DNA from: Desulfovirgula thermocuniculi DSM 16036 | GTDB taxonomy: Bacteria; Bacillota; Desulfotomaculia; Desulfotomaculales; Desulfovirgulaceae | Length of the DNA: 64,000 bases | Direction: 5' to 3' | NCBI RefSeq assembly: GCF_000429345.1 | Contig: NZ_AUBR01000009.1 | Span: 1-64,000 of the forward strand | Shown here: positions 1-8,700 of the stretch, piece after piece | How positions within the stretch are numbered: position 1 is the stretch's first letter | Layout: every line of letters starts with the position of its first letter | The notes under the pieces: generated by a model | What the model saw: only the letters and a program-made list of their open reading frames with translations | Databases searched by the model: none | What the model was told of the DNA's origin: nothing | Program-made: the position numbers and the translations under genes

Positions 1-54
1 TCGGGAGCTTACTGGAAAGGGTAAGAGCTAACGCAGCAAAATTGCTCGTCGTAT

Positions 55-89
55 CCCCTCAATAAATTGAGGGGGATTACAGCCCCCTC
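55..89. other. three-arm inverted-repeat segment (competing hairpins)
   Basis: CCCCTCAAT (55-63) is followed by its exact complement ATTGAGGGG (66-74), and the same GAGGGGG arm (69-75) is also complementary to CCCCCTC (83-89). The two hairpins exclude each other, which resembles a terminator/antiterminator or the terminator of a gene left of the window. No coding region is evident in 1-215; the AT-rich part before LysR (about 100-200) probably holds its promoter, for example TATGAT near 160-175. Confidence 0.35.
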
Positions 90-215
90 GCGCTCCTCAT
101 TTCTCTAAGTAATTTAACTGCAAAACCAAAATAATTCATACTTTTTAGGTAATTAGTCTTATGATATGATTATGCCAGCAGGCCATAAATAAACGTAAAA
201 CCGGGGTTATGAACG

Positions 216-1130
216 ATGAACATTAAGCAACTAGAGGCTTTCCTGCTGGTAGCCGAGTTACGGAATTTCACCAAGGCGGCAGGGTTGCTGGGCATGAGCC
301 AGCCCGCTGTAAGTTTTCACATCAAATCGTTGGAAGAGGAGCTAGGAGTAACTCTCCTGGAGCGCAATGAGAAAAAGGTTGTACTCACCGAAGCAGGGCG
401 CCTGTTGTGTCCAGAAATCAGGCAAATTATGCGCCATTACCGCAAGATCAAGGCCATGGTCAGTGAGCTCAAAGGCTTAAAAAGCGGTCACTTAATTTTG
501 GGAGCTACCGGTACACCCGCAGAATGCTTTCTGCCTTTCTTTATTGGGGGCTTTCGGGAGCAATACCCGGGAGTCAGGATTACCCTGCAGTTAGGAAATA
601 GTGCCAGCATAGCCCGCTGGCTTGAAGAGCGAGAGGTAGACTTGGGCATCCTAGGAGCCAGCCTGCGCTGTGAAAACGTCGAATATCACCCCTGGCTGGA
701 AGACGATCTGGTGATTATCGTTCCCCCCTGGCACCCCTGGGCAGGAAAGCGCATATCTCTCGAAGAGCTAGTCCGAGAACCCCTGGTAGTCCGGGAACCC
801 GGCTCTGCCACCCGCCAAGCCCTGGAAGGCAGGCTGGCAGGACAGGGTATGACCCTGGAACACTTTCCGACTGTTTTAGAGCTGGGGAGCAATCAGGCAG
901 TAATTCAAGCCGTACGCGTCGGCTTAGGAGTTGCTCCGGTATCCCGCCATGCTGCCCGCAGTGCCCTGAAAGAAGGTCAGGTGGCGGAGGTGCAAGTACC
1001 GGGCCTGGAGGTGCACTACTACTACTACCTGGCCTGGCCCAGGCAAGAGAACAGCCTCTCGGCCAGCATTTTCAGGGGCTTTTTGCTAGACCGGGAAATC
1101 TGCCGTCGCCTGCTGGAAGGAGATAAGTAA
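216..1130 (+). CDS. LysR-family transcriptional regulator
   Basis: This 304-residue protein has the standard LysR layout: an N-terminal winged helix-turn-helix (about residues 1-60, with the KAAGLLGMSQPAVSFHIKSL recognition region) and a C-terminal periplasmic-binding-like effector domain (about 90-295). The length is normal for the family. It is convergent with the hydrogenase operon and separated from it by a strong hairpin, so it does not simply share that promoter; whether it regulates hydrogenase or a gene outside the window cannot be told. The effector is unknown. The start ATG fits the conserved N-terminus (MNIKQLEAFL) but its ribosome binding site is weak. Confidence 0.9.
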   Translation: MNIKQLEAFLLVAELRNFTKAAGLLGMSQPAVSFHIKSLEEELGVTLLERNEKKVVLTEAGRLLCPEIRQIMRHYRKIKAMVSELKGLKSGHLILGATGTPAECFLPFFIGGFREQYPGVRITLQLGNSASIARWLEEREVDLGILGASLRCENVEYHPWLEDDLVIIVPPWHPWAGKRISLEELVREPLVVREPGSATRQALEGRLAGQGMTLEHFPTVLELGSNQAVIQAVRVGLGVAPVSRHAARSALKEGQVAEVQVPGLEVHYYYYLAWPRQENSLSASIFRGFLLDREICRRLLEGDK

Positions 1131-1160
1131 GCCACCCGGGGAAGGCCGGGTGGCTTACTT
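1125..1160. terminator. bidirectional intrinsic terminator
   Basis: A perfect 15-bp stem (AAGTAAGCCACCCGG / CCGGGTGGCTTACTT) encloses a 6-nt loop between the convergent LysR and hydA genes. It begins inside the LysR stop codon and can stop transcription from either side. Confidence 0.85.
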
Positions 1161-1181
1161 ATTCAGTAGCATCTTAGAATC

Positions 1182-2906
1182 TTAGAACCGCTCCCGCGGC
1201 GTGTAGTGAGTGTGCAATAATTCGTGAGACTTGTGCCCCGAAGGCTTGCCAAGGAACTCTCTGTACAGGGCCTGTACCGCCGGGTTCTCGTGGGACTTGC
1301 GCAGGGGCAACTGACGATCCACCTGGTAGATGGCGGCCACGCGTCTTGCGCGAGTCTCCCTATTGGTGGGGATCGGCTGTCCGCCGCCACCAATGCACCC
1401 GCCGGGACAGGCCATGATCTCAATAAAGTGATACTCCTTCTCACCGTTTATTACCGTATCCAGCACTTTCCTGGCGTTATCCAACCCATTGGCTACGGCC
1501 ACCCTTACCTCGCACCCGTTGACCCCCACCACTGCCTCTTTTATTCCTTTCAACCCCCGCACTTCTTCAAAATCCAGGGAAAGGAGGGTAGCACCTGTAA
1601 GCAACTCATAGGCGGTACGCAGGGCGGCCTCCATCACGCCGCCGGTAGCTCCAAAAATGGCTCCCGCTCCGGTAGAGATGCCCAGCGGCTCATCGTAGTC
1701 CTCTTCCGGGAGAGACGCAAAATCAAAACCTGCTTGCTTGATCATGCGACCCAGCTCCCTGGTAGTGAGCACTACATCCACATCCCAATAGCCGCTGGCC
1801 CTCATTTCCGGACGCCGCGCCTCGAACTTTTTTGCTGTGCAGGGCATGATGGAAACCACAAAGATCTTTGCCGGATCAATGCCGGCCCTTTGAGCATAAT
1901 AGGTCTTGGCCAGGGCACCAAACATTTGCTGGGGAGATTTGCAGGTAGAGAGATTTGGCAGCAGCTGCGGGTAGAAGTGCTCGATAAACTTAATCCAGCC
2001 GGGACTACAGGAGGTGATCAGGGGTAAAGGCCCCCCGTTCTGCAGGCGGTGGATAAACTCGTTAGCCTCTTCCATAATGGTCAGGTCAGCGGCAAAGTCG
2101 GTATCAAAGACCCGGTCAAAGCCTAACCGCCGCAAGGCAGCTACCAGCTTGCCGGTGACGATGCTTCCCGGTTCCAGGCCAAACATTTCCCCAACGCTCA
2201 CCCGTACAGCCGGGGCAGTTTGCACCACCACGTGTTTTTCCGGATCAGCCAAGGCGGCCCATACCTCCGCCGTCTGGTCACGTTCATGGATGGCCGCCGT
2301 CGGGCACACCAGCGAACACTGTCCGCAGTTGACGCAGGACACCTCTCCCAGGGGGGCCAAAAAGGCCGGAGCAACTACGGTATCAAAGCCTCGTTCCTGG
2401 ACGGCTATAGCGCTGACCCCCTGCACCTCTGAGCAAACGGCCACGCACCTGCGGCAGAGCACGCACTTGCGGGGGTCCCGGACAAGAGCCGGGCTGGAAT
2501 CATCCACCCCGTAGGGAGACATTTCCCCTTCAAACCTGACCTGGTCAACTCCCAGCTCGGCAGCTAGCCTCTGGAGTTCGCAATTGGTATTGCGCAGGCA
2601 GGTCAGGCACTCCCGGGGGTGGTTGGAGAGGATCAGTTCCAGGTTTACGCGGCGCGCCTGCCTTACCGCCGGCGTGTTGGTGTGCACGACCATGCCCTCG
2701 CCGGCCTGGGCTACACAGGCGGCTACCAGGGTACGGGCTCCTTCCACCTGTACCAGGCAGAGGCGGCAGGCGCCAATAACACTTAATTCCTCCAGGTAGC
2801 AGAGGGTAGGAATCTTAACCCCTGCTTTCCTGGCTGCCTCCAAAATAGTGGTGCCGGGAGGAACTTGCACCGGTCGGCCGTCTATGGTTATATTAATAAG
2901 GGACAT
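1182..2906 (-). CDS. hydA: [FeFe]-hydrogenase catalytic subunit, NAD-linked bifurcating type
   Basis: The 574-residue protein has an N-terminal 2Fe-2S domain (about 30-65), a His-Cys cluster segment (HPRECLTCLRNTNC), two 4Fe-4S motifs (CVLCRRCVAVC and CVNCGQCSLVC) and the H-cluster domain. L1 reads TSCSPGW (about 298), L2 MPCTAKKFE (about 353) and L3 MACPGGCIGGGGQP (about 498). It reduces protons or oxidises hydrogen as the last gene of an hnd/hyd-type operon, partnered with the NuoE/NuoF-like subunits. L1 has Ser where most family members have the second Cys of TSCCPxW; I recall the same form in other NAD-linked enzymes. I place the start at ATG 2906, which has a good GGAGGG site and lies after the upstream stop; an in-frame extension to 2972 would overlap the preceding gene. 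Confidence 0.95.
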   Translation of the reverse strand: MSLINITIDGRPVQVPPGTTILEAARKAGVKIPTLCYLEELSVIGACRLCLVQVEGARTLVAACVAQAGEGMVVHTNTPAVRQARRVNLELILSNHPRECLTCLRNTNCELQRLAAELGVDQVRFEGEMSPYGVDDSSPALVRDPRKCVLCRRCVAVCSEVQGVSAIAVQERGFDTVVAPAFLAPLGEVSCVNCGQCSLVCPTAAIHERDQTAEVWAALADPEKHVVVQTAPAVRVSVGEMFGLEPGSIVTGKLVAALRRLGFDRVFDTDFAADLTIMEEANEFIHRLQNGGPLPLITSCSPGWIKFIEHFYPQLLPNLSTCKSPQQMFGALAKTYYAQRAGIDPAKIFVVSIMPCTAKKFEARRPEMRASGYWDVDVVLTTRELGRMIKQAGFDFASLPEEDYDEPLGISTGAGAIFGATGGVMEAALRTAYELLTGATLLSLDFEEVRGLKGIKEAVVGVNGCEVRVAVANGLDNARKVLDTVINGEKEYHFIEIMACPGGCIGGGGQPIPTNRETRARRVAAIYQVDRQLPLRKSHENPAVQALYREFLGKPSGHKSHELLHTHYTPRERF

Positions 2907-2922
2907 ATCTCTCCCTCCGTAA

Positions 2923-4716
2923 TCACAAGCTGTAAATAGCACTAAACTTGCATTTCTCCATGCACGTGCCACACCGGATACACTTTTCCACCTCTATCCG
3001 GTGGGGCTTCTTTTTCTCTCCGAATATGGCCCCGGCTGGGCAGACCACCCTGCAGCGGCCACATCCGTTGCATTTTTCTTCATCTATGGTATAGACCACC
3101 AGTTCGCGGCAGACACGGGCGGGACATTTCTTCTGATAAATGTGGGCCTCGTACTCCTCACGGAAGTAGCGAATGGTACTGAGCACCGGGTTTGGCGCCG
3201 TCTGACCAAGGCCGCAAAGGGCAGATGACTTGATGTGGTGGCCCAGTTCTTCTAAAAGTTCGATATCCCCATCACGACCCTCTCCACGGGTAATGCGTTC
3301 CAGGATTTCCAGCATGCGCTTAGTTCCGATACGGCAGGGAGAACATTTACCGCAGGACTCGTCCTGCACAAACTCCAGGAAAAAGCGCGCCAGGTCAACC
3401 ATACAGGTGTCTTCATCTAGAACAATCATACCGCCGGAGCCCATGATGGCCCCCAACTGGGTGAGGGATTCATAATCCACCGGCACATCCAGGTAGCGGG
3501 CCGGAATGCAGCCCCCCGACGGTCCTCCTGTTTGCACTGCCTTAAACTGCTTACCTCCCGGTATCCCCCCGCCCAGGTCAAAAATAATCTCCCGCAGGGT
3601 GGTACCCATGGGCACCTCCACCAGGCCGGTATTGTTCACCTTGCCGGCCAGGGCAAAGACCTTGGTACCCTTGCTCTTTTCCGTGCCGATGGAGGCAAAC
3701 CACTCCGGGCCGTTGAGGATGATGGGCGGAACATTGGCCCAAGTCTCCACATTGTTGATCACCGTTGGTTTGCCCCACAACCCGCTCTGGGCCGGGAAGG
3801 GGGGTCTGGGCCTTGGCTCACCGCGCCGCCCTTCAATGGAAGCCAGCAGGGCCGTTTCTTCCCCGCAGACAAAAGCCCCTGCGCCTACGCGGATTTCCAC
3901 GTCAAAGCTAAAGCCCGTGCCAAAAATGTTCTGGCCTAAAAGGCCGTACTCCCGGGCCTTTTCAATGGCCAGGCTCAACCTCTGCACGGCCAGGGGGTAT
4001 TCCGCCCGGACGTAGACGTAGCCCTGGTTGGCCCCAATGGCGTAACCGCAGATGGCCATGCCCTCCAAAACACTGTGTGGGTCGCCCTCCAGGATGCTGC
4101 GGTCCATAAAGGCTCCGGGATCACCCTCGTCAGCGTTGCAGACCACATATTTAGGGCTGCCCGGTGCCTTGGCCGAAAACTCCCACTTTAGTCCGGTGGG
4201 GAAACCGGCACCTCCCCGCCCCCGCAGGCCCGATTTCTTGACGCACTCAATTACTTCCTGGGGGCTCATGCTGGAAAGCACCTTGCCCAGGGCCCGGTAG
4301 CCGTCCCGGGCAATGTACTCCTCCACCGATTCGGGGTTGATGATGCCCGTGTTGCGCAAGGCAATGCGGGTTTGCTTTTTAAAGAAGTCAATCTGGTCAA
4401 AAGTGGCGGCAGTTCTGCCGTCCTCTGGAACCCGGTAGAGCAGGCGCTCCACCACCCGCCCCTTTAGGAGGTGTTCCTCGGCAATTTCCACTGCATCGGC
4501 GGGCTTAAGCTTGCGGTAAAAGACGCCTTCCGGGTAAACCACAATGACCGGGCCCAGGTCGCACGGGCCCATGCAACCGGTCTCCACCACCTTTACTTCC
4601 CGCTCCAAGCCCAGGCGGCTGATGCTTTCCAGGAGAGCGTTTTTCACCCCCTGGCATCCTGAGGAAATGCACCCGGCCCCGGCACAAACCAGGACGTGTG
4701 CCCTGTACAGGTTCAT
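2923..4716 (-). CDS. hndC: NADH-binding flavoprotein subunit of the hydrogenase (NuoF/HndC-like)
   Basis: The 597-residue subunit combines an N-terminal thioredoxin-like 2Fe-2S domain (Cys in CAGAGC, CMGPCD), the NuoF core with FMN/NADH motifs ([40 protein letters not shown]), the 4Fe-4S motif [12 protein letters not shown], and two C-terminal ferredoxin clusters ([22 protein letters not shown]). This is the HydB/HndC architecture of electron-bifurcating hydrogenases, where the flavin links NADH, ferredoxin and the H-cluster subunit. It lies 16 bp upstream of hydA in the same operon. Bifurcation itself is inferred from architecture. Confidence 0.95.
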   Translation of the reverse strand: MNLYRAHVLVCAGAGCISSGCQGVKNALLESISRLGLEREVKVVETGCMGPCDLGPVIVVYPEGVFYRKLKPADAVEIAEEHLLKGRVVERLLYRVPEDGRTAATFDQIDFFKKQTRIALRNTGIINPESVEEYIARDGYRALGKVLSSMSPQEVIECVKKSGLRGRGGAGFPTGLKWEFSAKAPGSPKYVVCNADEGDPGAFMDRSILEGDPHSVLEGMAICGYAIGANQGYVYVRAEYPLAVQRLSLAIEKAREYGLLGQNIFGTGFSFDVEIRVGAGAFVCGEETALLASIEGRRGEPRPRPPFPAQSGLWGKPTVINNVETWANVPPIILNGPEWFASIGTEKSKGTKVFALAGKVNNTGLVEVPMGTTLREIIFDLGGGIPGGKQFKAVQTGGPSGGCIPARYLDVPVDYESLTQLGAIMGSGGMIVLDEDTCMVDLARFFLEFVQDESCGKCSPCRIGTKRMLEILERITRGEGRDGDIELLEELGHHIKSSALCGLGQTAPNPVLSTIRYFREEYEAHIYQKKCPARVCRELVVYTIDEEKCNGCGRCRVVCPAGAIFGEKKKPHRIEVEKCIRCGTCMEKCKFSAIYSL

Positions 4717-4727
4717 CCCTTCACCCC

Positions 4728-5093
4728 CTACTTAATGGTCCATTCTTTTATGACCTGGCCATTAACCAGGTGCTTAGACACAATTTCCCGGGCCTTCTTT
4801 TCATCCACGTGGACGTAGGTAACCTTTTCCGTGCCCGGCCGCTCCACTTCCACCAGGGGCTCATAGTGACACAGCCCAGCACACCCGGTCTGGCCCACGG
4901 TTACCCCCTTGAGCCCCCGCTTGCTGATTTCCTCCAGGATGGCGGTGATAACCTCCCGTGCCCCGGCGGCAATGCCGCAGGTGCCCATGGTCACCACCAC
5001 TTTTACCTCCTCTCCCCCCTCCCGCAAGCGCATTTCCTCCTGGAGTCTCTCCCGTAACTTATCCAGCTCGGCGAGCGAGTCTATCCTGGCCAT
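4728..5093 (-). CDS. hndB: thioredoxin-like 2Fe-2S ferredoxin subunit (HndB-like)
   Basis: The protein of about 121 residues has a short N-terminal helix and a 2Fe-2S thioredoxin-like ferredoxin domain (MGTCGIAAG near the start, CAGLCHYEP later). The same small subunit occurs between the NuoE- and NuoF-like genes of Hnd-type hydrogenases, where it probably passes electrons. I prefer ATG 5093, which has a GGAGGTG site, over GTG 5108. Its start overlaps the end of the upstream ATPase gene, indicating translational coupling. Confidence 0.85.
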   Translation of the reverse strand: MARIDSLAELDKLRERLQEEMRLREGGEEVKVVVTMGTCGIAAGAREVITAILEEISKRGLKGVTVGQTGCAGLCHYEPLVEVERPGTEKVTYVHVDEKKAREIVSKHLVNGQVIKEWTIK

Positions 5094-5646
5094 CTTCGCC
5101 ACCTCCACACAGGTTGTTTATGCTTTCCGCCAGGTGCTGGCGCAACCAGAGCAGCACCTCCGGCGTTTGAAGAGGTATACCTCTCAGGCGTAACCGAATC
5201 TCCACGGTATCCAGCTCGAAAACCTGCCCGTTGTACACGTGCCGGTAGCACAGGTCCACCTGGTCGCTGCCCGCCAGGAGGCCCACCACCGTCCGGGGAA
5301 TGTCCCCCAGAGGGGGCCGGTCCCAGCAGTAATAGGGAAAGGTTGCCACCACGGTGGTGCCCTGCCCGGGGGCGCTGCTCACTTCCAAGTGGCCGCCGCA
5401 CCGCTGCACAGCCATCTGCAAGAGGGGCAGGCCTAGGCCCACCTTCTTGCCGCTCTTGGTGGTAAAGAATGGATCAAGCATGCGGCGCCGTACGTGCTCG
5501 GGCATACCCGGGCCGTTGTCCCCCACGACAAAGCGAAGTACACCGCTCTGGGTGTCCTCTTCCACGGTGATTTCCAGCCTGGTGGCACCGGCCTCCACGG
5601 AGTTCCGCGCAATGTCGAGAATGTGGTGGGCCAGCTCTTCCATCAC
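5059..5646 (-). CDS. histidine-kinase-type ATPase domain protein in the hydrogenase operon
   Basis: The first about 110 of 195 residues form a GHKL ATPase domain: N-box DIARNSVEAGA, G1 DNGPGMP, G2 GLGLPL, and a GQGT strand. There is no dimerisation/phosphoacceptor domain, receiver or membrane segment, so it is not a complete sensor kinase. The last about 80 residues are not recognised. Its place between the NuoE-like and 2Fe-2S subunits is fixed in many clostridial hnd operons (established association); the role is unknown and may be regulation of hydrogenase synthesis or activity. Confidence 0.8.
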   Translation of the reverse strand: MMEELAHHILDIARNSVEAGATRLEITVEEDTQSGVLRFVVGDNGPGMPEHVRRRMLDPFFTTKSGKKVGLGLPLLQMAVQRCGGHLEVSSAPGQGTTVVATFPYYCWDRPPLGDIPRTVVGLLAGSDQVDLCYRHVYNGQVFELDTVEIRLRLRGIPLQTPEVLLWLRQHLAESINNLCGGGEDGQDRLARRAG

Positions 5647-5663
5647 GGGAAATCCCTCGCCTT

Positions 5664-6146
5664 TTAGCTGCGGTAAGCGGAAAGGATGTCCGGAATCCGC
5701 TCAGGCATCACCCGGGCGTGTACGTCCTCGTCCACCATGATGACCGGTCCCAGGCCGCAGGCACCCAGACAGCGCACCACTTCTAGGGAAAACTCCCCGT
5801 CGGCAGTGGTTTCCCCAGGCTTAATCCTCAGCTCCTCCCTTAAGTGTTCCAACAGCTGTTCGGCCCCTCGCACGTAGCAAGCCGTACCCTTGCAAACGCT
5901 GATGCGGTGCCGGCCCTTGGGATGAATGGTAAAGAAGGAGTAAAAGGACACCACGCCGTAAACCTGGCTTAGGGGCACGTTCAGGGCTAAAGAGACCTTC
6001 TTCAACACTTCACGGGGAAGGTAGCCGTAAATTTCTTGGGCCTGGTGCAGCACCTGTATTAAGGCCTGGGGCTGCCCGCGGTAGCGGTCCAGCAACGCTT
6101 CCAATTTACGAGTTCTCTCTCCCCCGCACTGGCAGGTAACGGCCAT
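5664..6146 (-). CDS. hndA: NuoE-like 2Fe-2S subunit of the hydrogenase (HndA-like)
   Basis: This 160-residue subunit matches the 24-kDa NuoE family: a helical N-terminal part, the VYGVVSFYSFF segment, then the 2Fe-2S site with CKGTACYVRG and, about 40 residues on, CLGACGLGP. It carries one 2Fe-2S cluster and pairs with the NuoF-like subunit. ATG 6146 with a GAGGGGG site fits the family length; the longer in-frame ORF to 6209 adds residues with no counterpart. It is followed closely by the GHKL ATPase gene. Confidence 0.93.
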   Translation of the reverse strand: MAVTCQCGGERTRKLEALLDRYRGQPQALIQVLHQAQEIYGYLPREVLKKVSLALNVPLSQVYGVVSFYSFFTIHPKGRHRISVCKGTACYVRGAEQLLEHLREELRIKPGETTADGEFSLEVVRCLGACGLGPVIMVDEDVHARVMPERIPDILSAYRS

Positions 6147-6236
6147 ATTAAGACAACCCCCTCTTGGATTACCCTTTGCATTAAGTTTCAGAACTCGCCG
6201 CTTAATCAAGAAACCTCAGCTGCGTATTAAGGTGTA

Positions 6237-6614
6237 TCACCCCCCTTGGATGCCAGGAACCAAGCCAGCTTTAGCCAATATCCGGTAAAGCCTCCCCGCT
6301 GCCTGAAAATTGTCCAGGGGCGTAGAAAAAATGGGCAACTTTTCTTTCTCGGCCAGCGCCACGGTATCTTCAGGAGGAACCCTCCCTCCGGTAACAACCA
6401 CCCCGCTGATGCCAACCAGGGTGGCCACAGCCACCACGTTTCGATGACGCTGTATGGTAATCCAGAGATCCCCCCGGCGGGCATGGGCCAAAACATCGCT
6501 CATCATGTCCCCGCAGTAGGCACCGCGCACAGGCGGCAGGGGCAAATCCTTAGGATGGTGAGGCGTTAGCTCCAGTGCGGCAACTATTTCTTGCCAGTCA
6601 ATCAACTTCCCCAC
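6237..6614 (-). CDS. DRTGG-domain protein (copy 2 of the operon)
   Basis: The 125-residue protein resembles the DRTGG regulatory domain, also found in some phosphotransacetylases and CBS proteins. Recognisable features are a GAYCGDMMSDVLAHA segment, two beta strands (WITIQ, GVVVTGG) and a final helix. It overlaps the end of the HydS-like gene by 18 bp. A second copy (8383-8700) opens the operon. The domain probably senses a small ligand; none is known here. Confidence 0.75.
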   Translation of the reverse strand: MGKLIDWQEIVAALELTPHHPKDLPLPPVRGAYCGDMMSDVLAHARRGDLWITIQRHRNVVAVATLVGISGVVVTGGRVPPEDTVALAEKEKLPIFSTPLDNFQAAGRLYRILAKAGLVPGIQGG

Positions 6615-7932
6615 GCTCCCTGGCCTGCCTCCACTCCCGCCCCATAGCCGGGGGTTGCTTTTGAGCCAGCTCCACTATTTCTTCGGCCAGCTTTTGCAGG
6701 CGCTCCCGCAACTCAAAGATGCAGTAGCTGCGGCGGGCGTAACCCTGCACAATGTCCTCAGCCAGGGCCCGGCAGCTGGGGGAGCCGCAGGAACCGCAGT
6801 CGAGCCCGGGCAACTCCCGGGATATCTTTTCCGCTTCCTCCAGGCGGGCCAGGGCTAGCTGAGGGTCTTCGGCCAACTTGAGAGCCGGTCTGGCTGATAT
6901 TGACACCTTGCGGTGGTAGAATCCCAGTTCCCGGGGGAAATCCCACTCTTCCTGGGAGCGATGGGATTTCACCAGGTTGCCCATGCGCACCCGGGCCACA
7001 AAGGGATTTTGGGGCACCAGGGGTCCGCCAATACAGCCCCCGGTGCAGGCCTGGGCTTCAAGATAATCTATGTCGGCCAGGCCGCCCCTTTCTATCTCTT
7101 CCAAGACACCAATGACGTTGTGAATACCATCCACCGCCAGCAGCGAACCTGCGCGAATGGCCTCGTTTTCTCCTCCCGCCCGCCCCCAGCCAATTCCCAA
7201 ACCTGAAGCCCGCAAAGGCAAGGGGTAAGCCTTAGCTGTTTCCAGCCGCCGGAGCAAAGCCCCATAAAGGTCGGACATGGATATGGCCCCGTCCACACTG
7301 GATATGCCCCCAAAGGGCTGCTTTACCTCCGTCACCTTGGCCGGGCAGGGAGTAATAAAAAAGGTGCCTACTTGATGGCCCGGAAAACCGGTCATGCGGC
7401 AGACCCGCTCCCGGGCCAGGCGGCCAGCTATTTCCATGGGGGACTCGATGGGGATGATGTGACCGAGAAGGCTTGGAAAGCGGACCTGGATTAACCGTAC
7501 CACAGCCGGACAAGCAGAGGAAATCAAGGGCCGGGGCCGGTCAGGATTGCTTTGGAGATATTCCCGGATGGCCCAGGAAACAGCTTCCGCCGCCAAGGCC
7601 ACCTCAAAGACCTCGTCAAAACCCAGTGTCAGGAGCCCACCCCACACTTTTTCCGGCGCTACCTCAGACTTGAACTGAGCCAAAAAGGAGGGAGCCGGCA
7701 GGGCCACAGTGTAGCGGAATTCCCCCAACCTTTCCAGGCTATCGGTAATGGCCAGCTTGGCCTGGTTAGGGCAAACGCGGATGCACTCTCCGCAGTCAAT
7801 GCAGCGCTCCTCAATGATGCGCGCCCTGCCTTTACGCACCCGAATGGCCTCGGTAGGGCAGCGCTTGATGCAGTTGGTGCATCCCTTGCACTTGTTTTCG
7901 TCCAGGCGCACGGAGTGAAAGTACGGCTGCAC
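6598..7932 (-). CDS. HydS/HfsB-like [FeFe]-hydrogenase homologue (putative sensory hydrogenase)
   Basis: The 444-residue protein starts with two 4Fe-4S motifs (CKGCTNCIKRC, CIDCGECIRVC), continues with a shortened H-cluster domain, and ends with an extra RnfB-type 4Fe-4S motif (CGSCGSPSC, about 385-395) and a charged tail. The H-cluster motifs are divergent: L1 is SSACPAV, L2 TPCPAKVTE and L3 QACTGGCIGGP. Ala occupies the proton-relay Cys position, while the four cluster-ligand cysteines seem kept. That pattern is known for HydS-type sensory enzymes, which have low activity. No PAS domain is present, so signalling would have to pass through the neighbouring ATPase and DRTGG proteins. Confidence 0.85.
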   Translation of the reverse strand: MQPYFHSVRLDENKCKGCTNCIKRCPTEAIRVRKGRARIIEERCIDCGECIRVCPNQAKLAITDSLERLGEFRYTVALPAPSFLAQFKSEVAPEKVWGGLLTLGFDEVFEVALAAEAVSWAIREYLQSNPDRPRPLISSACPAVVRLIQVRFPSLLGHIIPIESPMEIAGRLARERVCRMTGFPGHQVGTFFITPCPAKVTEVKQPFGGISSVDGAISMSDLYGALLRRLETAKAYPLPLRASGLGIGWGRAGGENEAIRAGSLLAVDGIHNVIGVLEEIERGGLADIDYLEAQACTGGCIGGPLVPQNPFVARVRMGNLVKSHRSQEEWDFPRELGFYHRKVSISARPALKLAEDPQLALARLEEAEKISRELPGLDCGSCGSPSCRALAEDIVQGYARRSYCIFELRERLQKLAEEIVELAQKQPPAMGREWRQARERGEVD

Positions 7933-7953
7933 GCTTTGTCACCACTTCACCCA

Positions 7954-8382
7954 CTAAATGAAAATAGCAGCCCTTAACCTTGTGCCTTTGTTCACCTCGG
8001 ACTGAATGTCCAAATCGTCAGCGCTTTTCTTGATATTGGGCAAGCCCATGCCTGCACCAAAGCCCATCTCCCGGATATGGGGCGGGGCCGTGGAATAGCC
8101 TTCCTGCATGGCCAAGGAAATATCGGGAATGCCCGGTCCTTCGTCTTCGGCTACAATTTCAATCTTACGGGGAGTAATGCTGGCCGTCAGGGTGCCGTGG
8201 TAGGCGTGGATGACGATATTTAGCTCCGCCTCGTAGGCTACAATAATGGCCCGCCGGACGATGCCGGGCTCCACGCCCACCTGTTGCAACACCTTTTTAA
8301 TTTTCGCGGCAGCCTGCCCGGCCCGGCTGAAATCCATCCCCTGCACTTCAAACCTCAGCTGCAAGGCTACATGCCCCCGCAC
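7954..8382 (-). CDS. anti-sigma-factor-type ATPase (RsbW/SpoIIAB-like)
   Basis: The 142-residue protein is essentially one GHKL ATPase domain of the anti-sigma/serine-kinase type: N-box YEAELNIVIHAY, G1 EDEGPGIPD, G2 GFGAGMGLPNI. RsbW-type proteins bind or phosphorylate partner-switching proteins. No anti-anti-sigma factor is nearby, so the partner may be the HydS-like protein or one of the DRTGG proteins (inference). The GTG start directly follows the TAA of the upstream gene; a slightly downstream start cannot be excluded. Confidence 0.8.
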   Translation of the reverse strand: MRGHVALQLRFEVQGMDFSRAGQAAAKIKKVLQQVGVEPGIVRRAIIVAYEAELNIVIHAYHGTLTASITPRKIEIVAEDEGPGIPDISLAMQEGYSTAPPHIREMGFGAGMGLPNIKKSADDLDIQSEVNKGTRLRAAIFI

Positions 8383-8700
8383 TTACGAACTACGTAACCC
8401 TGCCTGGTAGAGAATGCCACAGCTTTCAAAGAGAAACATGTTGGTGGCGAGCAGTGGCAGGTTCTTCTGCCGAGCCAGCTCAATTACCTCCGGCCCGGGC
8501 CTTTTGCCCCTTACGAACACTATGCCCCTGGCCTCCACCATTTCGGCCAGGCGGATAATTTGGATGTTGGTAAGTCCAGTCAGCAAAAGGCAGCCGGGCC
8601 GGGCATAACAGAGGGAGTCGCTGATGAGATCGCAGCCAAAACCGGAAGTAACCTCCCTATCCAGCAAATCGTCACCGTAAATCACTTCAGCCTTTAACAT
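8383..8700 (-). CDS. DRTGG-domain protein (copy 1, first gene of hydrogenase operon)
   Basis: The 105-residue DRTGG-type protein (MLKAEVIYGDDLLD start, GFGCDLISDSLCYARPG, strands LLLTGLTN and GIVFVRG) is the first gene of the operon ending with hydA. It resembles the second copy at 6237-6614 but the two have diverged, so this is not a recent duplication. With the RsbW-like ATPase it forms a pair that recurs with HydS-like hydrogenases in clostridia (established association, function unproven). Confidence 0.75.
   Translation of the reverse strand: MLKAEVIYGDDLLDREVTSGFGCDLISDSLCYARPGCLLLTGLTNIQIIRLAEMVEARGIVFVRGKRPGPEVIELARQKNLPLLATNMFLFESCGILYQAGLRSS

Noticed and set aside
1224-2027. 267-codon plus-strand ORF inside hydA
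   Set aside because: hydA motifs lie in the opposite strand throughout; the ORF has no ribosome binding site or recognisable domain.
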